From Corynespora cassiicola (lineage: Eukaryota > Ascomycota > Dothideomycetes > Pleosporales > Corynesporascaceae): a stretch of DNA of 64,000 nucleotides. The notes under the pieces were generated by a model. The model did no database searches, was not told where the DNA came from, and worked only from the letters and a program-made list of their open reading frames with translations. The translations under genes and the position numbers were made by a program. Location of the stretch: positions 744,001 to 808,000 of the forward strand of contig JAEUWY010000002.1 in the NCBI GenBank assembly GCA_022059125.1, written 5' to 3'. This document shows, in pieces, positions 22,163-32,713 of the stretch; positions within the stretch are counted from its first letter, which is position 1, and every line of letters starts with the position of its first letter.

Positions 22163-22872
22163 ACGGCATCTGAAATTTGGTACGGAACATGCATTGGAGT
22201 CATATACCCTCGTTTCCTATAGTTTGTCTACATCCATCAAATTTTTAGTGCATATACCGAGAATCAGCAGCTGAATCCTACATATCACTAATACCTCGTA
22301 TGGCTTTCTGCCCCACCCGCGAAGTTCCTGAACCTCGTCGCATCTGACTTGCTAGGATTCTCAATGACTAAGAGTCGATTTTAACCCTAAAAAATACTGT
22401 CCAGACCCTGAGAAAAATTCTTTTTGAAAAAAGGTACGAACATCAATTCTTTCGCGGAATCCGAGTTGAGAGTGGCCAGATTAAAATCCGTGACAGGGGC
22501 CTCATCTCCAGGGTCCATCCGATATAGTGATCTGAGGTCGCGCAGCATACAGTTTCGCCGTTTTGCAGCCCAAAAAACAACTTCATAATTGAACATATAC
22601 AGATGACGTGAGAAGATAAAGATTGGAACTGCAAGTAATTTGCCGTCTTGGAATCCTCTTCAACCTGCATATCTTAGCCCGCAGGATGCATCCCCGCATT
22701 GCCCAATCAGCCAGCGGGCTTCAGAAGCAGCGGTGGAAACCTTGTAGCGCCGTTACTATGTCTTCACCGGATTTCAATACTTGCTGTTCTAGTTCAAGTT
22801 GAGATTTAAAAGCGTCAAACATCCTCGGACACTTTTCAGGTTCAAAGTTCTACAGAGAAACCGCCAGGAATA
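22163..22872. other. Intergenic DNA
   Basis: The transporter 3' region and the promoter of the DUF6594 gene lie here. I see no supported gene or repeat. Confidence 0.4.
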
Positions 22873-24286
22873 ATGACCAGCCAAGACCAACCACAATGGG
22901 AGGATGAACCCTCGGCCTACCCACGGCTTGCTTCGTTCATGAGCTCAGCTCCAGATCAATCCTGTATGATCTTCCGTCGTTTCGACCACCTCAACGTGAG
23001 AAACCTCTTGATCATGGAAGCCCAAATCTTGAACCTGGAGAAAGAACTCCAGAGCTTGGAAAATGAGTATGAGGGGGCGGGCGAAAACGCAGACGGATTG
23101 CGCGATTGGTCGCTACTACAAGATCAAGCAGGAAGCGCTGAAGATACAATCATGAAAGAACGCGCGAGTGATATTATAGAAGTTAGCAGAGCCCTGGGAG
23201 AGCTACTCGAGAAGTACTGCAAGTGGTTCGAGCGTTGAATACAATAGCAGCATGCTGATCCATCTAGATTCGGCGCTCTCGAGAACCAAGGAGATCACTA
23301 GCATGCCTCCGCCAAAGCCCAAGCACCTTAAAGCGACAAGGAGCATCATCCGTCGCAGCAGCGCTGGCGCTAAATCCCGAAAGAAACTACTCCAAGGGGA
23401 TATGAAGCATCATCTCGACCTCGTCTACGAGGCCGATCTCAGCGTTGTCAGCTCGCAAAGAACTGGAGGCATTCTATCCGGGCCGTTGAAAAGATCCCTA
23501 TCTTTCTTAAACAAGGTACACACAAACAAACCCATCTTTTTGACGAAATCCTCACACTAGAATAAACAGGAACAATCGCCCGCGGTAAACCACCAGCGCT
23601 TCCAACGAACTGTCTCCCTCATGACCGCCATGGCCGCAACCTTCTTCCTCATCACCGCCGTCGTAGCCCTCTACTCCATCGCCAACGAAAGCGCCCGCCT
23701 GGGCGCCCTGTGCGCCTTCTGCATCCTCTTCGCAGCGACCCTCGCGGGCTTCACAAACGCCACGCGCCAGGAAGTCTTTGTTGCGACGGCGGCCTATGCC
23801 GCCGTTCTCGTCGTGTTCGTCAGCGGCAATTTCTCCCTTGCGAACACGTCTAACACGACGAATCTGTTCGGGAGCGCGAATGCGGATGGGACGCAGGACT
23901 CTCAGATAGTGCAGTCGCCGGAGGCGGTGACGGTGTGGGTCACTGAGACGGCTGTTGCGGCTATGGCGACGGTGGTGGAGACGGTCACGCAGGGCGCGGC
24001 TGAGACGCTGGTTGTGACTTCGACGCTGGTGGCTTCGCCGACTGGTTCTTTGGCTGCGGAGAGGAATGCGGGGGATTTGGCACCTGAAGTTAGGGTTGGG
24101 ATTGGGATGGGAATAGCGGCTGCAGCTGCGGTAGGATTGCTGGTGTTGGGCGCGATATCTATTCTAATGCTGCGGGCAATCAACAAGGCCATTGCTGGAT
24201 TTAGAGAGAGGAGGATAAGACGGCCTTCTGAACGAAGGCGACAAAAGACGTGGCATGAAGAAAAAAGGGCAAACTCTCAGGTCTAA
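22873..24286 (+). CDS. DUF6594-domain membrane protein with an extra Ser/Thr-rich stalk and third helix
   Basis: The start region (YPRLASFMSSAPDQS, then IFRRFDHLNVRNLL) and the paired helices after RFQRTVSLMTAMAATFF are the hallmarks of fungal DUF6594 proteins, whose role is unknown. Exon 1 is 22873 to about 23213, the middle exon ends at 23515 and the last exon is 23570-24286. The first intron is uncertain. A donor at 23214 with an acceptor before 23284 gives 429 aa in frame. Closer acceptors preserve more helix but need introns of only 25-37 nt. Typical family members stop after the helix pair. This one adds a Val/Thr/Ala-rich segment and a third helix (about residues 360-385) with a basic tail. 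Confidence 0.72.
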
Positions 24287-24746
24287 CAATACTGAATAGT
24301 ATAGCAATGAAGCATGACATTGATCCCAATAGATATATATATATGTGCTTTGTTTATCTACTTCAATTTTTTAGCCTAATTTCTATTATCATCCATCTGA
24401 GACTTAAGAGATTCTGTATTTAAGCTGTCTCTAGTCAGAGAGGACAGATGTGCGATTACACGCTCTGATAGGCCCTATGAACTGTTACATCAGTCTTTCC
24501 ATTGGAAGAATCTAGGTAGTGAGCACGCTTACCTCTGAATCGAGCAGCTGAAAATGAAGAGCAGATTGAGCCAAGCGCACTTGATACGTGCATCCCTTCT
24601 CTATTTGAGCACAAAGCTGTCCATGAGAAGGTGAAGCGATTCAGAAAGATGCTGCAAGACCTCTGGCCGGAAATGCTGTACCTGGAATGGCATGGCGCAT
24701 ACAGAGCGACCTGAAGTATGATGAAGAAGGCAATTCCCGGAAGATT
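24287..24746. other. Convergent intergenic DNA
   Basis: The 3' ends of the DUF6594 gene and of YAE1 meet here. It includes a short TA-rich run near 24332. No gene is supported. Confidence 0.4.
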
Positions 24747-25400
24747 TTACGATTCCTCATCGACCTCTGCCTCCTGACTCTTTTCAACGGCGTCCAGGTC
24801 AACGCCCCACTTCCTTGCAGTCTCAAGCACTTTGCCCATCCATTTCTGCATGATAGGATGCTGATCTGCAACTTCTTTGAAAGTCACTTCATCTTCCTTG
24901 CCCGTGACATCCCATTTCCAGATCCCCTCCTCGTCAACCCAATCCTTCCCCAAGAGCTTCTCTATCGCAAGCTCATTTTGGGCTGATTCCCAAATTTCTT
25001 TCGCTTCGTTCCAACGAGTCTCATCATGTCCTCTTAGCGCCGCTGTGAAACCCTGGAATACGCCAAGAATGTACCCGACTTGTAGACCAAGGTTTGCACC
25101 CAGCGAGTATCCCTCATCGAAGCCTTCCTGCACATATTGACCCTTGCTATTTGCGAGCCCCTCGCGATATGCGTCCGTGTCCAGCGTACGTTGACGGGAA
25201 GGTAGGTCGGAAAGGATCTCGTCGGCTCGTTCGCGGGAAGCGCTCTGGATGTGAATATCCCGAGACGCAAGCACAGGCGACGAGGGCGCGGAACCGTAGA
25301 TGTCGTCGAGGGGATCGTTTTGCGCAGAAAATGGCGGGGATGGAGGGGCATTGCCGGGAAAATGGGTTGGGCCGAACGAGGGGGACATGTCGCGGAACAT
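24747..25400 (-). CDS. YAE1: Yae1-family protein (Fe-S cluster adaptor)
   Basis: This is an intronless 217-aa protein with the start at 25400 (MFRDMSPSFGPTHF). Residues of about 75-120 carry the Yae1 deca-GX3 pattern, in which Gly recurs every fourth residue (REGLANSKGQYVQEGFDEGY and the following GYILGVFQGF). In yeast, Yae1 and Lto1 deliver Fe-S clusters to the ABC protein Rli1, which is needed for ribosome recycling. The frame extends upstream to 25592, but that portion has no similarity to the family and contains no better context, so I use the internal ATG. The acidic C-terminus (EAEVDEES) is unremarkable. Confidence 0.82.
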   Translation of the reverse strand: MFRDMSPSFGPTHFPGNAPPSPPFSAQNDPLDDIYGSAPSSPVLASRDIHIQSASRERADEILSDLPSRQRTLDTDAYREGLANSKGQYVQEGFDEGYSLGANLGLQVGYILGVFQGFTAALRGHDETRWNEAKEIWESAQNELAIEKLLGKDWVDEEGIWKWDVTGKEDEVTFKEVADQHPIMQKWMGKVLETARKWGVDLDAVEKSQEAEVDEES

Positions 25401-25985
25401 TGTGTACTTCGGCCGTTGGGGTCTCTTATAAGAATTTACTATGCTATGATTTCGTCTTATCAGCTTGTTGAGTTGCGTGTAGAACGAGTGCGAATTGAGA
25501 ATTCTAAGGTTGTGAACCTTTGCGCCCCCCGGGCCGAGACCGTCAAAGCACACTAGTCCAAATCCGTCGACTTCCGCGGTGTTCATGACCATGCCACCTC
25601 CAGACTGTGCTACTTCGACATCATTCTCCTATTACCGCAGAAAGAGTCCATCTTCATCTACCAATAACGAGAAGCAAGATTAACAGCACTCCTTTTTCCC
25701 ATCATTTTTGGGTTGTACGGTGCAATTCTGTTCCGTCCAGCTCTTAACTCCGAAGATTGTTGGATGCCCGTAGATTCGTCCGATTAGCAGCTGAACAGCC
25801 TCCAGGGCTGACGACCCAACACCCTGCTGATACACGATAGACTGCAGATCTATTTATTGGGCCGTGAAATTTCTATACTATCTCCTAACTCCTGAACCAT
25901 ATTATTTATAAAGGCTCCTCGCTGTTCACATCATCGGCTCACACCATACCTACTACTACCACGTCAGACATCGCAATCCATCACC
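25401..25985. promoter_or_regulatory. Divergent spacer with a TATA box for the SDR gene
   Basis: This spacer separates YAE1 (minus) from the short-chain dehydrogenase (plus). A TATA-like TTTATAAA at 25905-25912 lies 74 bp upstream of the SDR start. A C/A-rich leader and a good initiation context (CACCATGG) follow. Confidence 0.6.
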
Positions 25986-27014
25986 ATGGTCCTTCTTTCG
26001 GAAGTCCGCGCTCATAATGCTGCGCTGAAGTCTCTCCCGCCTGGCCTCGTTGCCGTCTTCGTTGGAGGCACGTCTGGCATCGGCCTCTACACAGCACGAG
26101 AGTTCGTCCGTACTGCCAACGCTCCGCACATCTATCTTGTTGGAAGGAACCAGAATGAGGCAAGTCGCATCATTAGCGAATTTCGGGATATCAACTCTTC
26201 GTCTCGCGTCGACTTTATCAAGGCCAGCGATGCTTCTCTGCTCCGAAATGTCGACCAAGTGTGCAAAGAAATTAAAGAGAAGGAGCAAAAGGTGAACCTT
26301 CTGTTCATGACCGTGGGCTACGCTACTTTCAAAGGCCGCGAGGAAACCGAGGAAGGGCTGGACAAGAAGTTCTCCCTGCACTACTACGCTCGGATGCGCT
26401 TCATCCAGAACCTAGCACCTCTCTTAGCCGCAGCTGGCGAGGGCGCTGACAAGAATGCAAACCTCTCTCGCGTGGTTTCCGTTTTGGACCCAAAGCTCGC
26501 CCGAAACACGGCCCCCAATTTCGCCGACCTCGACTTGAAGAACAACTTCACCCTTACCAACTGCGCGACACACGCTAGCGCAATGAACAACTTCGCCATT
26601 GAGCATTTTGCCAAGGCCTATCCTCACACGTCCTTCATCCATGCCTACCCTTCTGGTGTTGAAAGTGGTGCCGCGAGAGACATGGGTGGAAGCATTGGTC
26701 GAGCCGCGTACAAAGTTTTGACCAAGCTCATGGCACCATTGATGGTCTCTCCCCAGGAAAGTGGCGAGCGACACCTATTTGCTTCGACTGCCTCTCGATA
26801 TGCGCCTAAAGCAAGAGCCAGCGAGGTGAAGGATGCCGCGCAAAGCCCGGATGGCGAAATAGGAGGAGGAGCATACCAGCTCAACTGGAATGGCGAGGCT
26901 TTCGGCAACACGCAGAAATTGACTGAGATGAGGAAGGACGGTGCAGAGCAGAAGATCTGGAGCCACACCGAAGAGGTATTCAAGAAGATTTGCGATGAAG
27001 GTGGAAAATATTAA
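25986..27014 (+). CDS. Short-chain dehydrogenase/reductase family protein
   Basis: This is an intronless 342-aa protein with an N-terminal Rossmann motif GGTSGIG at residues 27-33 and a downstream LVGRNQ segment, as in NADP(H)-binding SDRs. The usual YxxxK catalytic pair is not seen. At the expected place the sequence reads ATHASAMNNFAIEHFAK, followed by FIHAYPSGVESG. This His-Ala-x-x-Met arrangement is, as I recall, normal for one fungal SDR subfamily often annotated as oxidoreductase. The reaction is therefore unclear. The gene has a TATA box and a strong start context, so high or inducible expression is plausible. Confidence 0.82.
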   Translation: MVLLSEVRAHNAALKSLPPGLVAVFVGGTSGIGLYTAREFVRTANAPHIYLVGRNQNEASRIISEFRDINSSSRVDFIKASDASLLRNVDQVCKEIKEKEQKVNLLFMTVGYATFKGREETEEGLDKKFSLHYYARMRFIQNLAPLLAAAGEGADKNANLSRVVSVLDPKLARNTAPNFADLDLKNNFTLTNCATHASAMNNFAIEHFAKAYPHTSFIHAYPSGVESGAARDMGGSIGRAAYKVLTKLMAPLMVSPQESGERHLFASTASRYAPKARASEVKDAAQSPDGEIGGGAYQLNWNGEAFGNTQKLTEMRKDGAEQKIWSHTEEVFKKICDEGGKY

Positions 27015-27172
27015 TATGCTGAATTTTTCTTCTCTCTTTTCCTTGTGTTTGAATACCCAAGCTGTTTGTCTATATGAGGTAGCGCGCATCTCTATGTACT
27101 AGTCGAGGGAGTCATTATATCTATACATTTTCTTGCAACAAAATAAGTCTTTTTTCCCATCAAACCAATCCT

Positions 27173-27757
27173 TCACGATGCTCCAGCCGAAGCACCCAGG
27201 CCGAGCAGAGCGGCAGTTGCAGTCTGAACATCCTGATCCACCGACCCACCGCTCACCCCAACTCCGCCAATCAAGTACCCATCAACGTAGATCGGAAAGC
27301 TAAGGGCATCGTCAGTTCGCCATCACACCACCCAATTTCAAATCGATGGATCCAAAATCACTCACCCGCCTCCGAATACAACCAAACCTCCGTTAGTGTT
27401 TTCGGCACTGTACAGCGGCGCGCCCGGCTGCACCGCCGCATACAAGTCCCCGGAGCTCATGCCGTTGAACAGCACCGCCGTCCTAGCCTTCTTGGTCGAA
27501 ATGTCAATCGAGCCCGGGAACGCATTGTCCATGCGCAGGAAGGCGACGAGCAGGCCCGAGGGGTCGACGACGGCGACGTTCTGGGGAATGTTTTGCGCCG
27601 TTGCGTTCTGCACGGCAGAGTCTATGAGGATCTGTGCTTGGGCGGCGCTGATGTAGTGGCGCTGAGCAGGCGTGCTGCCGATGCCATTTGTTCCCGTGAA
27701 GTTTTGGGCGAGGGCCGCGAGGGGGAAGAGGAGCGGCAGCAGAGTGGAGAAATGCAT
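27173..27757 (-). CDS. Secreted GlcG/HbpS-like haem-binding-fold protein
   Basis: The two exons are 27757-27366 and 27299-27173, totalling 519 nt and 172 aa. A clear signal peptide ends near ALAQ (residue 18). The remainder matches the GlcG/HbpS family: an ISAAQAQILIDSAV helix, VAVVDPSGLLVAFLRMD, the KKARTA helix, then GGLVVFGGGFPIY and GVGVSGGSVDQD. Bacterial members bind haem or act in glycolate utilisation and oxidative stress sensing. The role in fungi is not established. The frame extends upstream to 27997, but the signal peptide makes the Met at 27757 the sensible start. Confidence 0.83.
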
Positions 27758-29955
27758 TATGCAATGGATTGCCTTTTTTTTGTTTCTAGCGAAGGTAGTG
27801 GATGGTTTGGAGGGGTAGGCAACGAACGGTGCTTCAAAGTTGTAATGGGAATGCAGGTCTCTCAAGAAGGGCCTTTTGGAAACCCCAGGGGCCAGTCTAC
27901 CATATATGCACCATCGCATTTCATAAAAGGGACCAGATGTACGCAAAATTTCTTCCCTATGCAGAGTGACATCGTGCATGCTGGATCCCAGATCCATGAT
28001 TCCAGAGTCCCTGAAGGATGGTTAGGAGCGCGCGGGGCGAGACTCGTTTAGGCTCCCGCCCCGCAAGTCTCCGTCTACTAGTTGTGTGGCGTAGCAAGTT
28101 GGCTGGATACCTCGGATGCCGAGGGAGGGCGGTTTTTGTATGGACGACTAGTAGTCTGCAGAGCCCTTGTTCGAGCGTGCATGAAAAATTTGTCGTCTTA
28201 GGTAACGATGCTGGCTAAGTAATCCTCATGCTCACCATCCAGCCCTTCCCCATCAAGCTTTCTTCGGATCTACAGGATAACACACATTGTGGAGTCCCTG
28301 CTTGAAGATCGCGAGAGCGGTAGCACGGGTGGAAGTGCCAGCCGCTGCCGCCGTGGTAAGGGTTCGCTGTGTTTACCGCACCACTAGCAATTTCCGCGTC
28401 CCCGTTTTCGGCCCGAGCGGATAGGGCGTTTCGCACGGTTTACAACCCGTAAGAGGGCATGGTGGGCCGCACAATTGAATTCGATCCACACAATTGGGGG
28501 TTCTGGATGCGCGGCATTATGGGTGTTGCTGGTAGAGTCCATCCCCTTTCTGATAAGCGAAACGAACGGGTGCAGACAGGCGGGTGAAGACGCGACCTTC
28601 GCATTGCAACGAGAAATACTGATCATTAAACGTCTACCCCTCTTTGTACACGTCACGAATATGGACCGGCATCCGTTGAGTAAGGTTGTGTAATTGTACT
28701 GGCTGGACCCTTGACACTAATGTTCACTAAGGGACCACCAACTTACGCAACGAACGCTGAGCTGGAAATAGACCAACGTCTCAAACTCACCATTATAGCT
28801 CCCTTTGAAATCCCCACCTCGAGAGCTGTTTGAAACAAGCCGTCATGATTTGCATGAATGACAATTGGACAGCAATAGTTCGCCAGAAAACCGAACATAG
28901 ACCCAAGGTTGTCAGCAAGATAGGACGCGGTATGCAGGTGTGCACCTACTACAATTATTCCCGTAGATGAAAAATCATCTGTACAATCATACTAGTGAAA
29001 TATTCTCAGGGTAACGTTCCCCAAAGTTTGTCATTCAAAAGCAAGGAAGGCTACTTTGTAAGGTTGTCACCGTGGGTTTGAGCACTTGATCATAATCTAG
29101 ATTTAGCGGGTGGAATGAGTATGCAGCAACATTAATGTAGCGCGACTTTTTGAATTCTCTCTAACCTAAACACACAATTTGCCAACCCAATATTACCAAG
29201 AATGATACCATCTTGTGCACCGACAGAAGGTGAGGTAGCTGCCCAGAAGGTAGTGATTATACAAGGCTATGGGATTAATTACGGGGGGGGGGGGGGGACG
29301 CTTTCATTTATATGAATACAACATTAGTCCTGCGGGACTGCTTGAAAGCTTATCTGCTTGTTTTTATTAAGATATTTCCATAGTCATCATGCAGTATAAG
29401 TTGACTATAAACTGTGGTCCCAACAACCAGAGAAACACCAACACGATATCACGAACCTCATCAAACCTCATCAAACCTCATAAGTTGACTATACGGCAAT
29501 TACTTCCAATTAGTTCGAATCCTCCCAGTCATCGAGCCACAGACACCCATGTCGCTGCCACTCTTGGATATCATAATGTCAGGATTCTACAGCTTGAAAT
29601 AGACCTGTGGTTTAATATGATCGAAGTTTATATTCAATCATTCTTCTGAATTTGGAATGGATTTGCAACTGCTCTGCACCAATACTGTGTTTTCGTTGCA
29701 GCATCACTCGAGCAAAGGATTCCGCCCCACGGAAAAGTTCCGGAAGCTTTGACCAGGTCAATCGGCGCCCACCTCCGATGATCCATCGCCATCCTTCCCC
29801 CTCCCAAGACAGGCTATTGCATATGCAGGACTCGCATCCCACTCTTCAGGTGCATCCCATACCCCTCACCATGGCCCCCACCCGATTCCAGGGTCTCTCA
29901 GACCCTCTCATGTCCTCAATCTCAGCGTCGCATCCTCCCTGAACCCTCTGAAACC
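27758..29955. other. 2.2-kb gene-free spacer with a G15 tract and a 10-bp tandem repeat
   Basis: I found no supported coding sequence. An uninterrupted run of 15 G lies at 29283-29297. A CCTCATCAAA unit is tandemly repeated near 29457-29480. Short open frames at 28018-28700 have no domain signal. Confidence 0.45.
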
Positions 29956-31838
29956 ATGGCTCGTGCTATCCGCATCGCAGCAGCTCAAGTGGGCGCTGTA
30001 AATCGCGACGATAACCGCCAGCATACACTCAAGCGTCTGATTAAGTTGTTAGACGAATCTCAATCAAAGGGAGCCCAGATCGTCCTCTTCCCCGAATGCA
30101 CCTTCACGACCTTTTTCCCGCGCCACCTCTTCACCGATAACACAGAACTCGAATCCTTCTTCGAACATGGCGATATCACAACCGCCGAGAACACAAAGGA
30201 GCTTTTCGAGAGAGCAAAGGAGTTGAGAGTAGACATTTGCGTTGGGTTTGCAGAGGCAACGGAGGATGGGGAGCACTATAACACTTGCATCTATTACCAT
30301 GCAAAGACCGGCTCAGTGTTGTCAAAGTATAGGAAGATTCATCTACCCGGTGATTTTGAACCGTTTGCAGACCCTAATGCGGTCAATCAGTTGGAGAAAC
30401 GGTACTTCAAACCGGGGAACCTAGGATTCAACGCGTTCCGCGTGCCTGACCTAGTAGAATCAACACGTGAGCGCGGAGAGCCAATAGTTGGTATGATGAT
30501 TTGCAATGATCGGAGATGGGCTGAGACATGGAGGTGTCTTGGTCTTCAAGGCGCTGAGATCATTTTCTGTGGCTACAACACTGTTGGGTAAGTATCCTTG
30601 AATATCTCTACATGCCCGCGGACTGGCCGACTGATTGTCTTATAAGCTATGCACCGCACATGTGGGGAACATCGGCCACACAAGATCCAAAAGACGCACG
30701 AAACGATGCGTTATTCCATCACAAGCTGGTCATGCAAGCCCATTCATACACAAACGCGTGTTTCTCCGTGAGCGCAGCACGATGCGGATTAGACGACGGG
30801 AAATACGATATGGTGGGAGGATCGGCTATAGTGGGCCCCGATGGGAAGATTATCGTTGAGAGTATCACAGAAGAGGATGAAGTGATCGTTGCGGATTGTG
30901 ACCTAGACTTGTGCATTCCAGGAAAGACCAGGACCTTTGACTTTGCCCGACACCGACGGACTGAGCACTATTCCATCCTGACCTCTCAAACGGGTGCTCG
31001 AGAGCCTCCAAGGTTCTCATCAAAATCTCCCACCGAGGCTCCTCAACCCACTGAAGAAAACACTCAGCGAAAATCCGTAACTGGCCCGGCCCACGGCAAA
31101 CCCATCCGCATTCTGCTCTGCAACCCCAATGCCACCGAATTCATGACAAACGCATGCCTCGAGATGGTCAAGCCGACGCTCCCCCCAGACGTCACCGTCT
31201 ACGGATTCACGGCGCCAAAGCCCGCCCCATCCGCCATCGAAGGAAACTTTGACAACATCATGTCCGCAGCGGCTGCAGCCCGCGCCATCTTGCCCATAGC
31301 AGACCAGTACGACGCCTTCTTGGTGGCATGCTACAGCGACCACGCGCTCACCAAGATGCTCAGGGAAGAGCTCGCCCAGCCCGTCGTGGGCATAATGGAG
31401 GCATCCCTGTTCGCAGCTAGAACGCTCGGGAGTCGCTTCGGCATCGTCGCCACCTCGGGGCGGTCCAAGTACACGCTGGAAGACTCTGTGCGCAGCTACG
31501 GCCTCGAAGGGTATTGTGCCGGGGTGCGGAGTTGCAACTTGGGCGTGCTGGAGCTGAAGACTAAGCCCGAAGAGGAGGTTTTGGGGATCATGTGCGAGGT
31601 TGGGAAGAAGCTGGTTGAAGACGGGGCGGACGTGCTCGCTCTGGGTTGCGCGGGTATGTCTAACATGAAAGCTGCTGTTGAGGAGGCTGTTGGGGAGGAT
31701 GTGCAGGTCATTGACGGCGTCCTTGCCGGGGTGCATCACCTGGCTGGTCTCTGTAGGTTGGGCACCAAGACGGCGAAGAGGGGCATGTATGCGAGTTCCT
31801 CTTCGAAGAGGAAGTTGAGAGGGCAGGACTGGGTGTAG
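29956..31838 (+). CDS. N-carbamoyl-D-amino-acid hydrolase fused to an Asp/Glu/hydantoin racemase
   Basis: The two exons are 29956-30587 and 30647-31838, totalling 1824 nt and 607 aa. Residues 1 to about 320 form a nitrilase-superfamily D-carbamoylase with a complete triad: E47 in FPECTF, K127 in KYRKIHLP and C183 in MMICNDRRWAETWR, the last a D-carbamoylase signature. A linker of about 40 residues (Ser/Pro/Thr/Glu-rich) leads to an Asp/Glu/hydantoin racemase domain (about 362-580). It has both catalytic cysteines, C439 in VACYSDH and C545 in ALGCAGMS. Known separate enzymes convert N-carbamoyl-D-amino acids to D-amino acids plus CO2 and ammonia, and racemise 5-substituted hydantoins. The fusion would couple these two steps. 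No hydantoinase is in the window. Yeast DCG1 is a homologue of the C-terminal half. Confidence 0.9.
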
Positions 31839-31887
31839 CCCTGCTTCTCCTATTAGCTAAGTACATTATCTTGTGCTGGCCATCCAC

Positions 31888-32388
31888 TCATGAAGCAACG
31901 CTGCTATTCTGGACCTTGACGCTAGCCTCCTTCTCTGCCGCCCTTCTTCTTACTTCGCCGATCAGCCGGGGATAGAAGTCTCGTGCCATGCCAACATCGA
32001 CGTATTCGGTCCACTCGCTGATCCTTGCCTCGCCGTGCTCGTCCTCTTCAAATGCCATTCTCCACACATATTCGTTCTTGTACTCGCCAACTGGGGTGTC
32101 TCCTCGCGCGTTGACGAACATGACGATCTTGGTCCTGCTGCGTCCCTTTTCGTCGATTGATGTGCCCTCAATGACATCGTTCACCGATACTTTGAATGTG
32201 GTGAAGATGCTCCTCATGGCTGTGAGGTTTGCCAGATATCTATCGTTTGATTGCGGTTGATGTTCCAAGGATTGCGGAAGTATGACGCGGGTGCAAGAAG
32301 CCGTACGAAGAGCAATGATAGCGGCAGGGTCGAGAGCATTGAATGCAGACACTAGAGCATCTGCTGTTTTCCGTTCTTTTGATGGCAT
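31888..32388 (-). CDS. SnoaL/NTF2-like protein
   Basis: This is an intronless 166-aa protein. The pattern fits the NTF2-like cone fold used by SnoaL-type proteins. It has a helix with ADALVSAFNALD, a LRTASCTRVILP strand, a central NDRYLANLTAMRSIF helix, and three strands ending in the aromatic-rich YVWRMAF and ISEWTEYVD. Fungal homologues are common and mostly uncharacterised, and some sit in polyketide clusters. The gene is convergent with the carbamoylase-racemase gene only 49 bp away. Enzymatic activity cannot be assigned. Confidence 0.75.
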   Translation of the reverse strand: MPSKERKTADALVSAFNALDPAAIIALRTASCTRVILPQSLEHQPQSNDRYLANLTAMRSIFTTFKVSVNDVIEGTSIDEKGRSRTKIVMFVNARGDTPVGEYKNEYVWRMAFEEDEHGEARISEWTEYVDVGMARDFYPRLIGEVRRRAAEKEASVKVQNSSVAS

Positions 32389-32713
32389 GGTCGCTTAGGC
32401 GCACTTTGGTGTATGGCTTTCGAACAGCTGTAAACAGAAGGCGTCAGGTTTAAGTAAATTAGGATGGTGGATGGCATCTGCCAAGCTCTTGTCTAACAAA
32501 AAACAAAATACGAACACGATAGGCTTATATGCACGTCAGGCGCACTAGATGGAGGTTGCAGCTGTGTGCAGCTGTGTGGTCAGCCTTGCACAAGCGGCAA
32601 GCCACGTTCCGATCGGGAAGGGACACTGCCGAGAGGCAAAAGCTGAAAGTTGGCCAGACTAGGGAGATCTTGAGGTCAAGTCGATTCGATTGGACTATCA
32701 AACTGGCTATATC
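32389..32713. other. Intergenic DNA between SnoaL-like and AKR genes
   Basis: The spacer holds the promoter of the SnoaL-like gene and the 3' region of the aldo/keto reductase. No gene is supported. Confidence 0.4.

Noticed and set aside
29505..29530. A tRNA B-box-like string (GTTCGAATCC).
   Set aside because: No matching A box, acceptor stem or cloverleaf could be drawn around it.
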